Shown: positions 53,870 to 63,407 of the stretch, piece by piece
Position numbering within the stretch: the first letter of the stretch is position 1
Layout of the letters: each line of letters starts with the position of its first letter
NCBI RefSeq assembly: GCF_900113575.1
Contig: NZ_FOPV01000008.1
Coordinates: 62,001 to 126,000 of the forward strand
Length of the DNA stretch: 64,000 nt
From: Nitrosospira sp. Nsp14
Lineage (GTDB): Bacteria > Pseudomonadota > Gammaproteobacteria > Burkholderiales > Nitrosomonadaceae
Reading direction: 5' to 3'
The notes under the pieces: generated by a model
The model's input: the letters and a program-made list of their open reading frames with translations, nothing else
Databases searched by the model: none
What the model was told of the DNA's origin: nothing
Program-made: the position numbers and the translations under genes

Positions 53870-54628
53870 TCAGTTATTTTTATATTCCGAAAGTTCCGCT
53901 TCGATTACGCTGTGCGCAAAACTCTGGTACGCACTACCGATGCGTTGGGCCATGGTATCGGGAAAAAGATGGAACACTCCGGATTCCAGCGCAGCGATGA
54001 TCCCCTCCGCGACAACCGACGGAGGCTCGGCATGCCCCCGCAGGGCGGCGGCATTGCTCATATCGGTCGCGATGAGACCGGGGTGCACGCTCAGCACTGC
54101 CGTACCCTGCTGATTCAGCAAGTCACGCAGGGCTTGAGTAATCGAGTAACTCGCGGCCTTGGTGGCGGAGTGCGTCGCAAAACTGGACGAGCATTTCAAC
54201 GATGCGATAGAGTTCATCTGGACGAATGCCCCTCCCCCATTTTTCCGGAGAATGGGCGCAAACGCTTGCGCCATACGCATGAGACCGAACACGTTGATTT
54301 GCATGCCAAGCTCAAGCGCATCTAGCGAGGATGCATCAAACGGCGTACAAGCCTTGAAAACAGCTGCGTTGTTAACCACTACTTCCACATCGTTCGTCCT
54401 GTCCGCTGCGGCCGTGATCGTTTCGGGCTTGGCAAGATCCAATTGGACAATGGCCACCCTCTCGCCGTAGCACTCGACAAGGGCGTCCGCAGAAGCTGGG
54501 TTACGAACTGCCGCGTACACTTTCGCCACGCCGCGACGCAGGAACGCTTCGACAATTGCCTTGCCAATGCCCCTGTTCGCGCCAGTTACTAGCGCGATCT
54601 TGCCTTCAATATTGCACGTTATCTTCAC
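53870..54628 (-). CDS. Short-chain dehydrogenase/reductase with His replacing the catalytic Tyr
   Basis: This SDR-family protein of about 252 residues has the cofactor-binding GANRGIG near residues 16-22, an aspartate in QLDLAKP and NNAA at 86-89. The usual catalytic YxxxK reads His153-S-A-T-Lys157, so the active-site tyrosine is replaced by histidine. A tyrosine lies four residues after the lysine. The serine before it is in QMNSIASL. I placed the start at the GTG at 54628, which matches the usual SDR N terminus; TTG codons 24-27 bp upstream are open. The substrate is unknown, and activity may be altered or lost. Confidence 0.88.
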   Translation of the reverse strand: MKITCNIEGKIALVTGANRGIGKAIVEAFLRRGVAKVYAAVRNPASADALVECYGERVAIVQLDLAKPETITAAADRTNDVEVVVNNAAVFKACTPFDASSLDALELGMQINVFGLMRMAQAFAPILRKNGGGAFVQMNSIASLKCSSSFATHSATKAASYSITQALRDLLNQQGTAVLSVHPGLIATDMSNAAALRGHAEPPSVVAEGIIAALESGVFHLFPDTMAQRIGSAYQSFAHSVIEAELSEYKNN

Positions 54629-54919
54629 TTCGTCGGGGTCGCGGCCCACCAACAACTGGTTTAACCGTTTGCAAGTGGTTAAATTATAGTCTGCTTACGC
54701 GACATCTCTACCCATTGCCGGAAAATTATTCCGCCACCCCGTGCCCACTCCCTGCCCTGGCCGAATACGCACAGTTAAAATGTTCACTGCATCATTTCCT
54801 CATGAAGTAAGAAAGTCATGTAATATTAACGACATGTATGCTTAAAGCGGCGGACGGCGTGAATCGCGATTTAGGTAAGGAGCGCCGTCCGGTATCAATT
54901 TTATTGTTGAGCATGTGTC

Positions 54920-55648
54920 ATGGACTCTCCTACTATCGTCCTCATTCATGGCTTCCTTGGCTTCTCCCGTTGGGGACCCATCGAGTATTTTCGTGGGATA
55001 CGAAAGATGCTGCTGCGCTCCGGTATTCGCCCGCTCATACCAAAACTGCCGTCCGCGGGCTCGATAGCCGTGCGCGCAGAGGCGCTTGCGCGAGAACTGT
55101 TCAGCACCGATGCATCTGCCTTTGCTTTGGTGGGGCATAGTATGGGTGGACTGGACGCGCGTTATTTGATCACCCACCTCGATCCCGACAAACGCGTCAA
55201 GAGCCTCCTTACCATCGCCACGCCGCACCGCGGCTCGCCTCTGGCCACGTGGTTCCTCAAAGCACGGGGGCCCATTCCCGCCTGCGTCCGGTACATCGGC
55301 AGGCCTGGCCTGTGCGAGCTGACACCCGAGGCACGCGCAGCGATGCCGATCCCGGACCGCGATGATGTGGACTATGCTTCCTACGCGAGCTGTCGGGGGC
55401 TTGATGAGCTTCCATTCTGGCTTCGCCCCTACGGGCGCGTCATTCGCGAAGACAGTGATGGAATGGTCCCGGTGAGCTCAACAAAATGGGGCCAGTTTCG
55501 CGGCATCATGAGAGCGGATCACCTGGAACTTATCGGCTGGAGTATTGATTTGCCAGATGCCCGGTCAAAACGGCCCTTCGATCACCTCGCTTTCTGGAGT
55601 GAAGCAGCTGCAGTGGTTATAGCGGGAGCAGCAAATAAAATAAGCTAA
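54920..55648 (+). CDS. Alpha/beta hydrolase, lipase-like
   Basis: This 242-residue protein has the alpha/beta-hydrolase fold of the lipase/PGAP1-like group. Conserved parts are VLIHGFLGFSRWG, the nucleophile Ser74 in VGHSMGGLDA, ATPHRGSPLATW, the acid in EDSDGMVPVSS and the histidine in ADHLELIGW. No signal peptide is visible, so it is probably cytoplasmic. The ATG at 54920 has no clear ribosome-binding site, and the frame does not extend usefully upstream. The membrane-protein gene follows after 11 bp and is probably cotranscribed. The ester substrate is unknown. Confidence 0.85.
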   Translation: MDSPTIVLIHGFLGFSRWGPIEYFRGIRKMLLRSGIRPLIPKLPSAGSIAVRAEALARELFSTDASAFALVGHSMGGLDARYLITHLDPDKRVKSLLTIATPHRGSPLATWFLKARGPIPACVRYIGRPGLCELTPEARAAMPIPDRDDVDYASYASCRGLDELPFWLRPYGRVIREDSDGMVPVSSTKWGQFRGIMRADHLELIGWSIDLPDARSKRPFDHLAFWSEAAAVVIAGAANKIS

Positions 55649-55659
55649 CGGGAAAGAGC

Positions 55660-57123
55660 ATGGATCAAAACGATACGAAAAAATACGACATGCCATGGTA
55701 CGACTGGTTGGTATTCGCAGTACCAGCACTCTTTATCATTGGCCTTGGCGTGGAGTCCGCACTGGGTCCAGGCCCAGCCGACGGCGTCATACATCGCGAC
55801 TTTCGCGCCATTGCCCACTGGTTTGACCCAATAGTTTTCCAATATAACCTTGTCATGGCGCTGCTCACGGTGCTGGTGGTGCCGTCGCTTGCCTTGAGCT
55901 ATATCCAGACAATGGCCACCCGCAAGGAACGTCGCCTCCAGCATGAGGTGCCATTTGAGCGACGCGCCGAGGTCCGCAGGCGGATGATGCGCCGAGCATC
56001 GTTTAGCACATACCGTGGCAGTGTCTGGCTGACGACAACGGTCGTTCTGCTTGGCACCTCGATCCTGTTGCTGTTCAAGCCCGTCTTTACCGATGGCGGA
56101 GTAGGCGTGGATTTCAGTCTCGGCGCAAATATGTTGACCATGGGGCCTTTTGCCGAGCTGTATGCGAAAAATCCCGACGCGTATTATTCCCATCTTATAC
56201 GCAATCTGACTGCGTTCCAGTTCGGTTTTCTGGGTGCTTACGTGTACTTCATCGGTGCTGTTGTCCGCGCATACTTCACAATGGATTTGACCTCCCACAC
56301 GTTTGTGGACGGCGCTATCCGCATGATCGTGGCGAGTATACTCGCGCTCGTGCTCTCCTTTGGCTACGACTTCCTCCTTCTTGGCGATATTGCATCCGAC
56401 CCGGGTCCTGTCGCTGCGGCAGGCACGGGTTCAACGGAATCGTCCTCCGCTGCCAGCCCGGTTAGCGAACAAACGGAGAGACAAGACCTCGCACAAGAAA
56501 TGAACCGGGTGTTACCCGCAAGCCTGAGCCTGCTGCCGATCGTGGCTTTTTTCTTTGGCTTTTATCCGAAGCGCGCAGCACTGGCACTTGAACGTGTTGC
56601 ACTCAAGGTCATGAGGAATATTATTCCAGGTGACGGATACCGCGCGCTGCCGCTTTCCATGCTCGCCGGCATGAGCTATGCGCACGAATTGAGATTGGAA
56701 CGAGAAGGCTTTGACAACGTCGAAAACTTGAGTAATGCCGACGCTGTGGACCTCGCGGTACGCACCTGCTTCAGCTATCCCCAGTTGAAACAATGGATAG
56801 ACGAGGCTTGGCTGGCCTCTCATCTGCGGGAGGATTACCCATACTTTGTCCGGCGTTCAGGCCTTTCGACGGGAGAAGAGTTGCGGTACTTCCTGTCTGC
56901 CTGCGATGCAAATAACGTCGATGGGGTGCAACAGTTGGTCCCTGCCTTATCCGTAGAACCGGCCGACAGCGCATCATGGAAGCTCAGGCTCGCCGCGCTG
57001 AAAATACTGCTGGATAAAAACGCCGGGGAAGAAGAGTGTGGAAAGGCGGAAGAAAGCGAGCCCAAGCAACGTCACATCGTTTCGCTTGGCGTTGGCCTTG
57101 GGGTGGGAGAGCGTTCCCCTTAA
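55660..57123 (+). CDS. Unrecognised multi-pass membrane protein with a C-terminal helical cytoplasmic domain
   Basis: I do not recognise this 487-residue protein. Hydrophobic segments lie near residues 16-34, 66-85, 125-145, 188-210, 222-245 and 285-305. The loop after helix two is very basic ([25 protein letters not shown]), so it should face the cytoplasm. A Ser-rich linker (about 252-270) precedes the fifth-sixth helix region. The C-terminal part (about 330-450) is helical and contains [21 protein letters not shown], which recalls a helix-hairpin-helix-like pattern. It probably shares an operon with the lipase-like hydrolase. Its stop overlaps the prpD 3' end by 4 bp. Confidence 0.8.
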   Translation: MDQNDTKKYDMPWYDWLVFAVPALFIIGLGVESALGPGPADGVIHRDFRAIAHWFDPIVFQYNLVMALLTVLVVPSLALSYIQTMATRKERRLQHEVPFERRAEVRRRMMRRASFSTYRGSVWLTTTVVLLGTSILLLFKPVFTDGGVGVDFSLGANMLTMGPFAELYAKNPDAYYSHLIRNLTAFQFGFLGAYVYFIGAVVRAYFTMDLTSHTFVDGAIRMIVASILALVLSFGYDFLLLGDIASDPGPVAAAGTGSTESSSAASPVSEQTERQDLAQEMNRVLPASLSLLPIVAFFFGFYPKRAALALERVALKVMRNIIPGDGYRALPLSMLAGMSYAHELRLEREGFDNVENLSNADAVDLAVRTCFSYPQLKQWIDEAWLASHLREDYPYFVRRSGLSTGEELRYFLSACDANNVDGVQQLVPALSVEPADSASWKLRLAALKILLDKNAGEEECGKAEESEPKQRHIVSLGVGLGVGERSP

Positions 57124-58571
57124 ATCATAAACAAATCGACGAATTCGTTAACGGGGCTTGACGCAAGTTTTTGTTGATCCTGCCAGAGGGCGATTATCGT
57201 TTGCTGACGTTTTTGCGAAAAACGGCGCGCAATATTTGCACGGAATTTTTCTTCCAAAAACGGGAGCCCTTCTTCCCGACGCAACCTGTGACCGATCGGG
57301 TACTCGATGACCACTTCGTCCAGCCTACCGCCATCCTCGAACTCGACGGTGAGTCCGTTGGCAATGGCGCGTTTTTCCTGGTCGTGATAAGCCCGAGTGA
57401 ATCCCGGGTCTTCAAAGCACGTCATCTTGCTTCGCAACTCGTCGATGCGCGGGTCGGCGGCAACGGCATCCTCGTAATCGTCAGCAGTAAGCCGACCAAA
57501 AATAAGCGCAATAGCGACAATGTATTGCATACAGTGATCGCGGTCGGCAAAATTGTTGAGCGGCCCTTTCTTGTCGATAATCCGGATCGCAGCTTCATGA
57601 GTTCGAATGGTGATGTTACGGATATCGCCGAGTCGCTCCCTCACCTGGGCATGAAGCCGCATCGCGCACTCCGCTGCCGTCTGCGCATGGAACTCCGCCG
57701 GAAAGGAAACCTTGAACAAGACGTTTTCCATTACGTACGAGCCCCACTGCGCGACCGGCCGCTGGAGAACGAAGGGCTTTCCCTGGAACAGCACATCGTA
57801 AAATCCCCATGTTCTCGCAGTCAGCGCAGTAGGGTAGCCCATCTCCCCGCGGAGCGTGAGAAGCGCCAGCCATACTGCCCGGCTCGTGGCGTCGCCCGCG
57901 GCCCAGGATTTCCGAGAACCGGTATTCGGTGCATGCCGATAAGTGCGCAACGGTTGCCCGTCCACCCATGCCTGCGATAGGGCGTCGATGATCTGGCTGC
58001 GACTGCCCCCCAGCAAATGCGTCACGACTGCAACAGATGCAACCTTCACCAGCACCACGTGGTCCAGCCCCACCTTGTTGAAACTGTTTTCCAACGCAAG
58101 GCAACCTTGAATTTCATGAGCCTTGATCATCGCTGTCAGGACTGCCTGCATTGTAAGCGGCTCTTTTCCTTCCGCAACGGCCTTGCGTGAGAGCCAATCC
58201 GTCACCGCCAGAATGCCCCCCAGGTTGTCCGACGGATGTCCCCACTCGGCTGCCAGCCAGGTATCGTTGAAATCCAGCCAGCGAATCATGGTTCCGATAT
58301 TAAAGGCGGCCTGAACCGGATCAAGCACGAACCGAGTTCCAGGAATTCGAGCGCCGTGGGGCACCTCTGTGCCGACCGCGATGGGTCCCAGCAGTCGGGT
58401 GCAAGCGGGGTAAGTAAGCGCTTGCATCGCGCAACCTAGCGAATCCATCAGGCAATGACGCGCCGTCGCGTAAGCCAGGTCGCTTCGAATCTCGCGATCG
58501 ATGACGTAGTCGGCAATGTCCGCTAATAATTGATCAGGTTGGGAAAGAAGATCAGGCAGACGGAGGGTCAT
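57120..58571 (-). CDS. prpD: 2-methylcitrate dehydratase (MmgE/PrpD family)
   Basis: PrpD converts 2-methylcitrate to 2-methyl-cis-aconitate in propionate breakdown. The 483-residue length equals that of E. coli PrpD. Family elements include [76 protein letters not shown] and AGDATSRAV. The 20-residue blocks match true PrpD more closely than MmgE-type relatives. It lies apart from prpBC, with a small exported-protein gene on the other strand between them. AcnA could hydrate the product. Confidence 0.92.
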   Translation of the reverse strand: MTLRLPDLLSQPDQLLADIADYVIDREIRSDLAYATARHCLMDSLGCAMQALTYPACTRLLGPIAVGTEVPHGARIPGTRFVLDPVQAAFNIGTMIRWLDFNDTWLAAEWGHPSDNLGGILAVTDWLSRKAVAEGKEPLTMQAVLTAMIKAHEIQGCLALENSFNKVGLDHVVLVKVASVAVVTHLLGGSRSQIIDALSQAWVDGQPLRTYRHAPNTGSRKSWAAGDATSRAVWLALLTLRGEMGYPTALTARTWGFYDVLFQGKPFVLQRPVAQWGSYVMENVLFKVSFPAEFHAQTAAECAMRLHAQVRERLGDIRNITIRTHEAAIRIIDKKGPLNNFADRDHCMQYIVAIALIFGRLTADDYEDAVAADPRIDELRSKMTCFEDPGFTRAYHDQEKRAIANGLTVEFEDGGRLDEVVIEYPIGHRLRREEGLPFLEEKFRANIARRFSQKRQQTIIALWQDQQKLASSPVNEFVDLFMI

Positions 58572-58806
58572 GTTTCGTATTATTTTGAGTAGAGCATGAT
58601 TCAGAAAGCCTATTCTGTAAAAGCGGCAATCGTAAACGGGTACTCGCGGATGGCATACTAAGGATGAACCTAACGTGGCGTGGTGAATGGAATGCGCTAT
58701 ATTGGGTCATATGAGGAACCATGCTGCCGATCCGGTCTTGCGACGCTCGAAGTATGTAAACGGTCGATTAATCACCCCCAGGTTAACTGCCGGAGAGCAG
58801 TTTCGA

Positions 58807-59217
58807 ATGAATAAAAACGCTCGAACCTCCATTGCTCTCGTTGTGCTCGGGTCGATTTTGGTCAACCCGGCAACCGCGTGGGGCCAATCTGACTCTGGAC
58901 TTGCCTTTGTACTCGGCTTTTTAGGTGGCTATGGATCGGGGTATTACGGCAGAGCGCCTTATGCGCCACGCTACGGATTTTTGCCCTGGTACGGTTTTGT
59001 ACCTAACTATAGCTATGGTTACAGCTACCCGCCGGCGCCGGTTATTGTGCCGGCACCACCTCCCGTTTATATACAGCAACCACAGCCCTTGCCATCTCAG
59101 CCTGAAGCACCAAGCAGCTATTACTGGCATTATTGCCGCGAATTCGAAGGGTATTATCCCTATGTCAGGAAGTGCCCAGGCGGCTGGCTTCGGGTGGCAC
59201 CCCAGCCGGCTCAATAA
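58807..59217 (+). CDS. Exported Tyr/Pro-rich small protein
   Basis: I do not recognise this 136-residue protein by function. It has a signal peptide (ARTSIALVVLGSILVNPATAWG), then a Gly/Tyr-rich part, a proline-rich stretch (PPAPVIVPAPPPVYIQQP) and a conserved-looking end with HYCREFEGYYPYVRKCPGGW. The CREFEGYYPYVxxCPxGW ending recurs in many small exported proteobacterial proteins of unknown role. I chose the ATG at 58807 because it opens the signal peptide and GGAGAG lies upstream. It sits between prpD and prpC on the opposite strand. Confidence 0.8.
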   Translation: MNKNARTSIALVVLGSILVNPATAWGQSDSGLAFVLGFLGGYGSGYYGRAPYAPRYGFLPWYGFVPNYSYGYSYPPAPVIVPAPPPVYIQQPQPLPSQPEAPSSYYWHYCREFEGYYPYVRKCPGGWLRVAPQPAQ

Positions 59218-59263
59218 GCCTGATTCTCGACTACGCTTTTCCTATTTCCACGCTTCATAATGC

Positions 59264-60424
59264 TCAACCATCGCGTACCGCAATGGGCACAAACTCCCGT
59301 TTCTCCGGCCCAATGTAATTTGCTGATGGCCGGATGATCTTGTTATCGATCCTCTGCTCGATGATGTGTGCCGCCCAGCCGCTGGTACGGGCAACGGCGA
59401 ACAGCGGGGTGAACATGGCTGTGGGCACGCCCATCATGTGATAGCTGACCGCCGAAAACCAGTCGAGATTGGGAAACATTTTCTTGATGTCCCACATCAC
59501 TGCCTCCAGACGTGCCGCAATATCAAACATTTTCGTGTCTCCCGCCTCCATCGACAGCTTCCTCGCCACCTCACGAATGACCCGGTTGCGCGGATCGGCA
59601 ACCGTATAGACTGGATGGCCAAACCCGATTACGATTTCCTTGTTCGCCACACGGCGGCGAATATCTGCTTCGGCTTCCTCCGGGGTGTCGTAGCGCTTCT
59701 GGATATCGAACGCAGCTTCATTAGCGCCACCGTGCTTGGGCCCGCGCAATGCGCCGATAGCTCCGGTAATGGCGGAATAGAAGTCCGAGCCGGTGCTGGC
59801 AATGACGCGCCCGGTAAAAGTGGACGCATTGAACTCATGCTCCGCGTAGAGCACAAGAGAGGTGTGCATCGCTCTCACCCAGGACGCGGGCGGAGGCTTG
59901 CCATGGAGCAGGCGCAGAAAATGCCCACCAATGGAATCCTCATCGGTTTCAAGATCAAGGCGGCGAAGGTGGTGGGAATAGTGGTACCAGTAAAGCAATA
60001 TGGAGCCCAGACACGCAAGCAGCCTGTCGGCCAGGTCCCGGGTGCCTTCTATGGAATGGTTCTCCGCTTCGGGCAACACAGTGCCGAGCACGGAAACGCC
60101 GGTGCGCAGCACGTCCATCGGATGAGCAGTTGCAGGTATTGTTTCCAGGACCGTCTTAACGCGACCGGGCAAGTCGCGCAGGCTTTCGAGCTTTTTCTTA
60201 TATGCAACCAGTTCCTTCAAGGTGGGCAATTTTTCATGCACCAGCAGATAGGCGATCTCTTCGAATTCGCAACTATCCGCGATGTCCAAAATGTCGTAGC
60301 CGCGATAGTGGAGGTCGTTTCCAGTCCTGCCCACGCTGCAAATGGCAGTATTGCCCGCGACCACGCCCGACAGTACGACCGACTTCTTGGTCCTGAAAGG
60401 AGTGCTCTCCACAGCTTTACTCAT
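59264..60424 (-). CDS. prpC: 2-methylcitrate synthase / citrate synthase family
   Basis: PrpC condenses propionyl-CoA and oxaloacetate to 2-methylcitrate. The 386-residue protein has the citrate-synthase triad: His in [12 protein letters not shown], His in [13 protein letters not shown] and Asp in [16 protein letters not shown]. The short length, lack of an N-terminal extension and [16 protein letters not shown] start match methylcitrate synthases. Its start overlaps the prpB stop by 8 bp. Such enzymes often accept acetyl-CoA too, so it could serve as a citrate synthase if no other is encoded. Confidence 0.93.
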   Translation of the reverse strand: MSKAVESTPFRTKKSVVLSGVVAGNTAICSVGRTGNDLHYRGYDILDIADSCEFEEIAYLLVHEKLPTLKELVAYKKKLESLRDLPGRVKTVLETIPATAHPMDVLRTGVSVLGTVLPEAENHSIEGTRDLADRLLACLGSILLYWYHYSHHLRRLDLETDEDSIGGHFLRLLHGKPPPASWVRAMHTSLVLYAEHEFNASTFTGRVIASTGSDFYSAITGAIGALRGPKHGGANEAAFDIQKRYDTPEEAEADIRRRVANKEIVIGFGHPVYTVADPRNRVIREVARKLSMEAGDTKMFDIAARLEAVMWDIKKMFPNLDWFSAVSYHMMGVPTAMFTPLFAVARTSGWAAHIIEQRIDNKIIRPSANYIGPEKREFVPIAVRDG

Positions 60425-61316
60425 TTTCGGCTTTTCCCTGGGGTCCTGAAAACAGCGTGTTCAGTTTTTCTTCGTACGAATGGTAATCGAGAAAATCGTA
60501 TAGCTCGCCACGAGTCTGCATGTCGGCGATCACATTTTTCTGGGACCCTTCGCTGCGGATGGTCCGATACACGTTCAGGGCGGCAGCGCTCATCGCGCGA
60601 AATGCAGAAAGCGGATACAGAATCAGAGAAACATCTACCCTTGCCAATTCCTCGACGGTATAAAGAGGGGTCGCGCCGAACTCGGTGATGTTGGCAAGAA
60701 TGGGTGTCTTCGTTGCTGCGGCAAACGCCTTGTACATGTGTAGTTCCGCCACCGCTTCGGGAAAGACCATGTCCGCGCCCGCCTCCACATATGCGCACGC
60801 GCGGTCGATGGCGGATTGCAATCCTTCCATGGCCAGCGCATCCGTTCGCGCCATGAGCACGAAGTCGGGATCGGCTCTGGCATCGACCGCAGCCCTGATA
60901 CGGTCGACCATTTCCGATTCGCTGACAAGCATCTTGCCCGGGCGGTGGCCACAGCGCTTGGCCTGCACCTGATCCTCGATATGCATCGCACCGGCGCCAG
61001 ATTTAATCAAGGATTTCACCGTGCGTGCGATATTGAAAGCGCTTGCGCCGAAGCCGGTATCTGCATCCACCAGCAAGGGCAGGTTCGTCGCGTCGGTAAT
61101 CCGCCGTACATCGGTCAGCACATCGTCAAGCGTTGAAATACCCAGGTCCGGAAGGCCCAACGACGCGGCCGACACGCCCCCGCCGGACAGATAGAGCGCC
61201 CTGAAGCCAATACGCTCGGCCAGAAGCGCCGAATAGGCATTAATACAACCAGCCACCTGTAAAGGCTTTTCCTGACCAAGCGCGGCGCGGAAACGATAAC
61301 CTGCGGAGCCGATCAT
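60417..61316 (-). CDS. prpB: 2-methylisocitrate lyase
   Basis: PrpB splits 2-methylisocitrate into succinate and pyruvate. The 299-residue protein has the isocitrate-lyase-superfamily signature KRCGH (120-124), DADTGFG with its metal aspartate, [14 protein letters not shown] and [12 protein letters not shown]. Length matches PrpB and excludes AceA. It lies between mdh (37 bp upstream) and prpC, all on the minus strand, and probably forms an mdh-prpB-prpC operon. Confidence 0.95.
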   Translation of the reverse strand: MIGSAGYRFRAALGQEKPLQVAGCINAYSALLAERIGFRALYLSGGGVSAASLGLPDLGISTLDDVLTDVRRITDATNLPLLVDADTGFGASAFNIARTVKSLIKSGAGAMHIEDQVQAKRCGHRPGKMLVSESEMVDRIRAAVDARADPDFVLMARTDALAMEGLQSAIDRACAYVEAGADMVFPEAVAELHMYKAFAAATKTPILANITEFGATPLYTVEELARVDVSLILYPLSAFRAMSAAALNVYRTIRSEGSQKNVIADMQTRGELYDFLDYHSYEEKLNTLFSGPQGKAENE

Positions 61317-61353
61317 TGACTAAACCTGGTGGAAACGCCGAAAGAGATGTTGA

Positions 61354-62334
61354 TCAGAGCAAATGCCTCACGGAATCGCGCTCTTCAACCAGCTCCCGGT
61401 AAGTGATTTCCATTTTTTCCCGGCTGAACGGGCTGATTTCCAAATCGGGCACGATCGAGTACTGCCCACCCCTGCATACGACAGGAAAACCATACATGAC
61501 GCCGTCAGGAATGTCATAGCTCCCATCAGAAGGAACGGCCATCGATACCCAGTCATTCTCTCGCGTGCCGAAAACCCAGTCGTGGACATGTCCGATGGCG
61601 GCATTTGCGGCGCTGGCTGCGCTCGACGAACCCCGCGTCCGGATAACGTCGGTACCGCGATTCTGCACCACAGGTATGAAGTAGCTTTCGATCCATGCAG
61701 GGTCATCAATGAGGTCTATAGCTTTGTCCCCATCAAGCTCTGCATGCGTCAGGTCAGGATATTGTGTCGATGAGTGATTGCCCCATACGATCATCTTTCT
61801 TACAGTCAAAACGGGACGCCCGACCTTGACCGCGAGCTGCCACAAAGCACGATTGTGATCCAGCCGCATCATTGCGGAAAAATTAACGGGCTTCAGCCCC
61901 GGCGCATTCTTCATGGCAATGTAGGCGTTGGTATTGGCCGGATTTCCCACTATGAGGATCCTGACGTCGCGCCGTGCGGCTTCATCAAGAGCCCTGCCTT
62001 GGGCGCTGAATATGGCGCCGTTCGCCTCCAGCAGATCCTTGCGTTCCATATCTTTGCTGCGCGGACGCGCGCCCACGAGCAAGGCGATTCCCACGTCGCG
62101 GAAAGCCACTTTGGGATCGTCAGTCATGGTAACGCCGGCTAATAGCGGGAAGGCGCAGTCTTCCAGCTCCATTACCACGCCCTTGAGCGAGGGCAGCAAT
62201 TGGGGTATGTCCAGCAATTGCAGGATGACCGGCTGATCCTTGCCGAGCATCTCCCCTGCCGCAATGCGAAACAACAGGCTATATCCGATCTGACCAGCGG
62301 CGCCGGTAATCGCGACGCGAATGGGATGACGCAT
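61354..62334 (-). CDS. mdh: Malate dehydrogenase
   Basis: This 326-residue NAD-dependent enzyme oxidises malate to oxaloacetate. The nucleotide loop is [13 protein letters not shown]. Catalytic Asp and His are seen in [10 protein letters not shown] and [13 protein letters not shown], and substrate arginines in [15 protein letters not shown] and the LDHNR region. Length and motifs place it in the cytosolic-type MDH group common in betaproteobacteria. It supplies oxaloacetate to prpC next to it, which fits the shared operon. Confidence 0.96.
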   Translation of the reverse strand: MRHPIRVAITGAAGQIGYSLLFRIAAGEMLGKDQPVILQLLDIPQLLPSLKGVVMELEDCAFPLLAGVTMTDDPKVAFRDVGIALLVGARPRSKDMERKDLLEANGAIFSAQGRALDEAARRDVRILIVGNPANTNAYIAMKNAPGLKPVNFSAMMRLDHNRALWQLAVKVGRPVLTVRKMIVWGNHSSTQYPDLTHAELDGDKAIDLIDDPAWIESYFIPVVQNRGTDVIRTRGSSSAASAANAAIGHVHDWVFGTRENDWVSMAVPSDGSYDIPDGVMYGFPVVCRGGQYSIVPDLEISPFSREKMEITYRELVEERDSVRHLL

Positions 62335-62673
62335 TCTTGCGCTCCTGTAGGAGATGCCACTACAGAAAAATTCCGGGTGGTGTCCGGAGACCGGCGTTCC
62401 CCGCCAAGGTTATTGATTTGCAACCGGTAGAATGCGCTCAAATTTCATTCGTCATTCATACTGGAAACGATGTTCAGCAGCGGCAAATGAACCGGACTAT
62501 AAAAACATTCACCTTCGCTGTCAAATTGCCATCACGTGGATATCCCATATCATTTCGGGCAGAATTCGAAAGAGATCACCTACGGGGCTTTCTTTTAGCT
62601 CAGCTTGGTTGAATCGCCCGATATTACCGTCTAAACTAAACCAGCGCCGAATGGAACCCGGGAAAAGCTAAAA
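62335..62673. other. Divergent promoter region between mdh and sdhC
   Basis: This region of about 339 bp separates the leftward mdh-prpB-prpC genes from the rightward sdhCDA genes. Both promoters must lie here. I see no terminator hairpin or further gene. A tRNA-like phrase occurs at 62594-62608 but has no tRNA fold. Confidence 0.5.
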
Positions 62674-63051
62674 TTGCCGAAAAACCGCCCCAAGTACCTT
62701 AATCTGTTTCAAATCAAGCAACCAATGCCGGCGGTGGTATCGCTGCTGCACCGCATAAGCGGCGCCCTTCTATTCTTCCCGGGTATCCCTGCCCTTCTTT
62801 GTGGCCTGGACATGGCCCTGAGTTCTCCTGAGAAATATGCTCGATTACAAGCTATTTTGACCAGCCCGTTGGCCAAGGTGGGGCTACTGCTATCCTTGTG
62901 GTTCTTCGTACATCATTTCTGCGCCGGCATTCGTTTTGTTGCGCTTGATCTCCATTATGGCATCGAACTCGAGCAGGCCCGTCTGACCAGCAAAGTAGTA
63001 TTGGTTGCAGGTGTCATAATTACCGTCCTAATTGGCGTCGTGACATGGTAA
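62674..63051 (+). CDS. sdhC: Succinate dehydrogenase cytochrome b556 subunit
   Basis: SdhC anchors succinate dehydrogenase in the membrane and binds heme b and quinone. The 125-residue protein has three hydrophobic helices and the signature LHRISGALLFFPGIPALL, whose Arg and Ser contact quinone. The heme-ligand histidine is in FVHHFCAGIRFVALDLHYG. It appears to begin at a TTG at 62674, as no ATG fits the conserved PKYLNLFQI N terminus. sdhD overlaps by 7 bp. Confidence 0.94.
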   Translation: MPKNRPKYLNLFQIKQPMPAVVSLLHRISGALLFFPGIPALLCGLDMALSSPEKYARLQAILTSPLAKVGLLLSLWFFVHHFCAGIRFVALDLHYGIELEQARLTSKVVLVAGVIITVLIGVVTW

Positions 63052-63401
63052 AGCGCACAGTGCGGCTGACCACCGGCGCCAATTATGGGTTGCGCGATTG
63101 GCTCGGGCAGCGAGTCACCGCGGTGGTGATGGCGGTCTTTATCCTCTGCCTGGCGGGAGCGCTACTCGTTGCTCCGCCCCAGGGTTATGCCGGGTGGAAG
63201 GCAATATTCGCCAATCAATGGATGCGTATTGCCGCATTTCTGTTTCTTGTCAGCCTCTTCTGGCATGCGTGGATCGGCGTTCGCAATATCCTTATGGATT
63301 ATGTCCACGCCACGGGCGTGCGCCTTACGTTGCAGATACTCGTCATTCTATCCCTGCTGTTTTATACCGTGTGGTCGGCTGAAATTCTATGGAGTGCGTG
63401 A
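63045..63401 (+). CDS. sdhD: Succinate dehydrogenase membrane anchor subunit
   Basis: SdhD is the second membrane anchor of complex II. The 118-residue protein has three membrane helices (VTAVVMAVFILCLAGALLV, IAAFLFLVSLFWHAWIGV, LTLQILVILSLLFYTVW). The conserved SLFWHAWIGVRNILMDYVH includes the heme histidine and the quinone-site Asp-Tyr pair. The start overlaps sdhC by 7 bp, and sdhA follows after 6 bp. Confidence 0.94.
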   Translation: MVKRTVRLTTGANYGLRDWLGQRVTAVVMAVFILCLAGALLVAPPQGYAGWKAIFANQWMRIAAFLFLVSLFWHAWIGVRNILMDYVHATGVRLTLQILVILSLLFYTVWSAEILWSA

Positions 63402-63407
63402 GTTAGC

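Noticed and set aside
59366-60688. A 440-codon frame opposite prpC and part of prpB
   Set aside because: Both genes on the other strand have full catalytic motifs. The antisense frame has none.
62594-62608. TAGCTCAGCTTGGTT, resembling the D-arm of a tRNA
   Set aside because: No acceptor stem, anticodon arm or T-arm can be formed around it.
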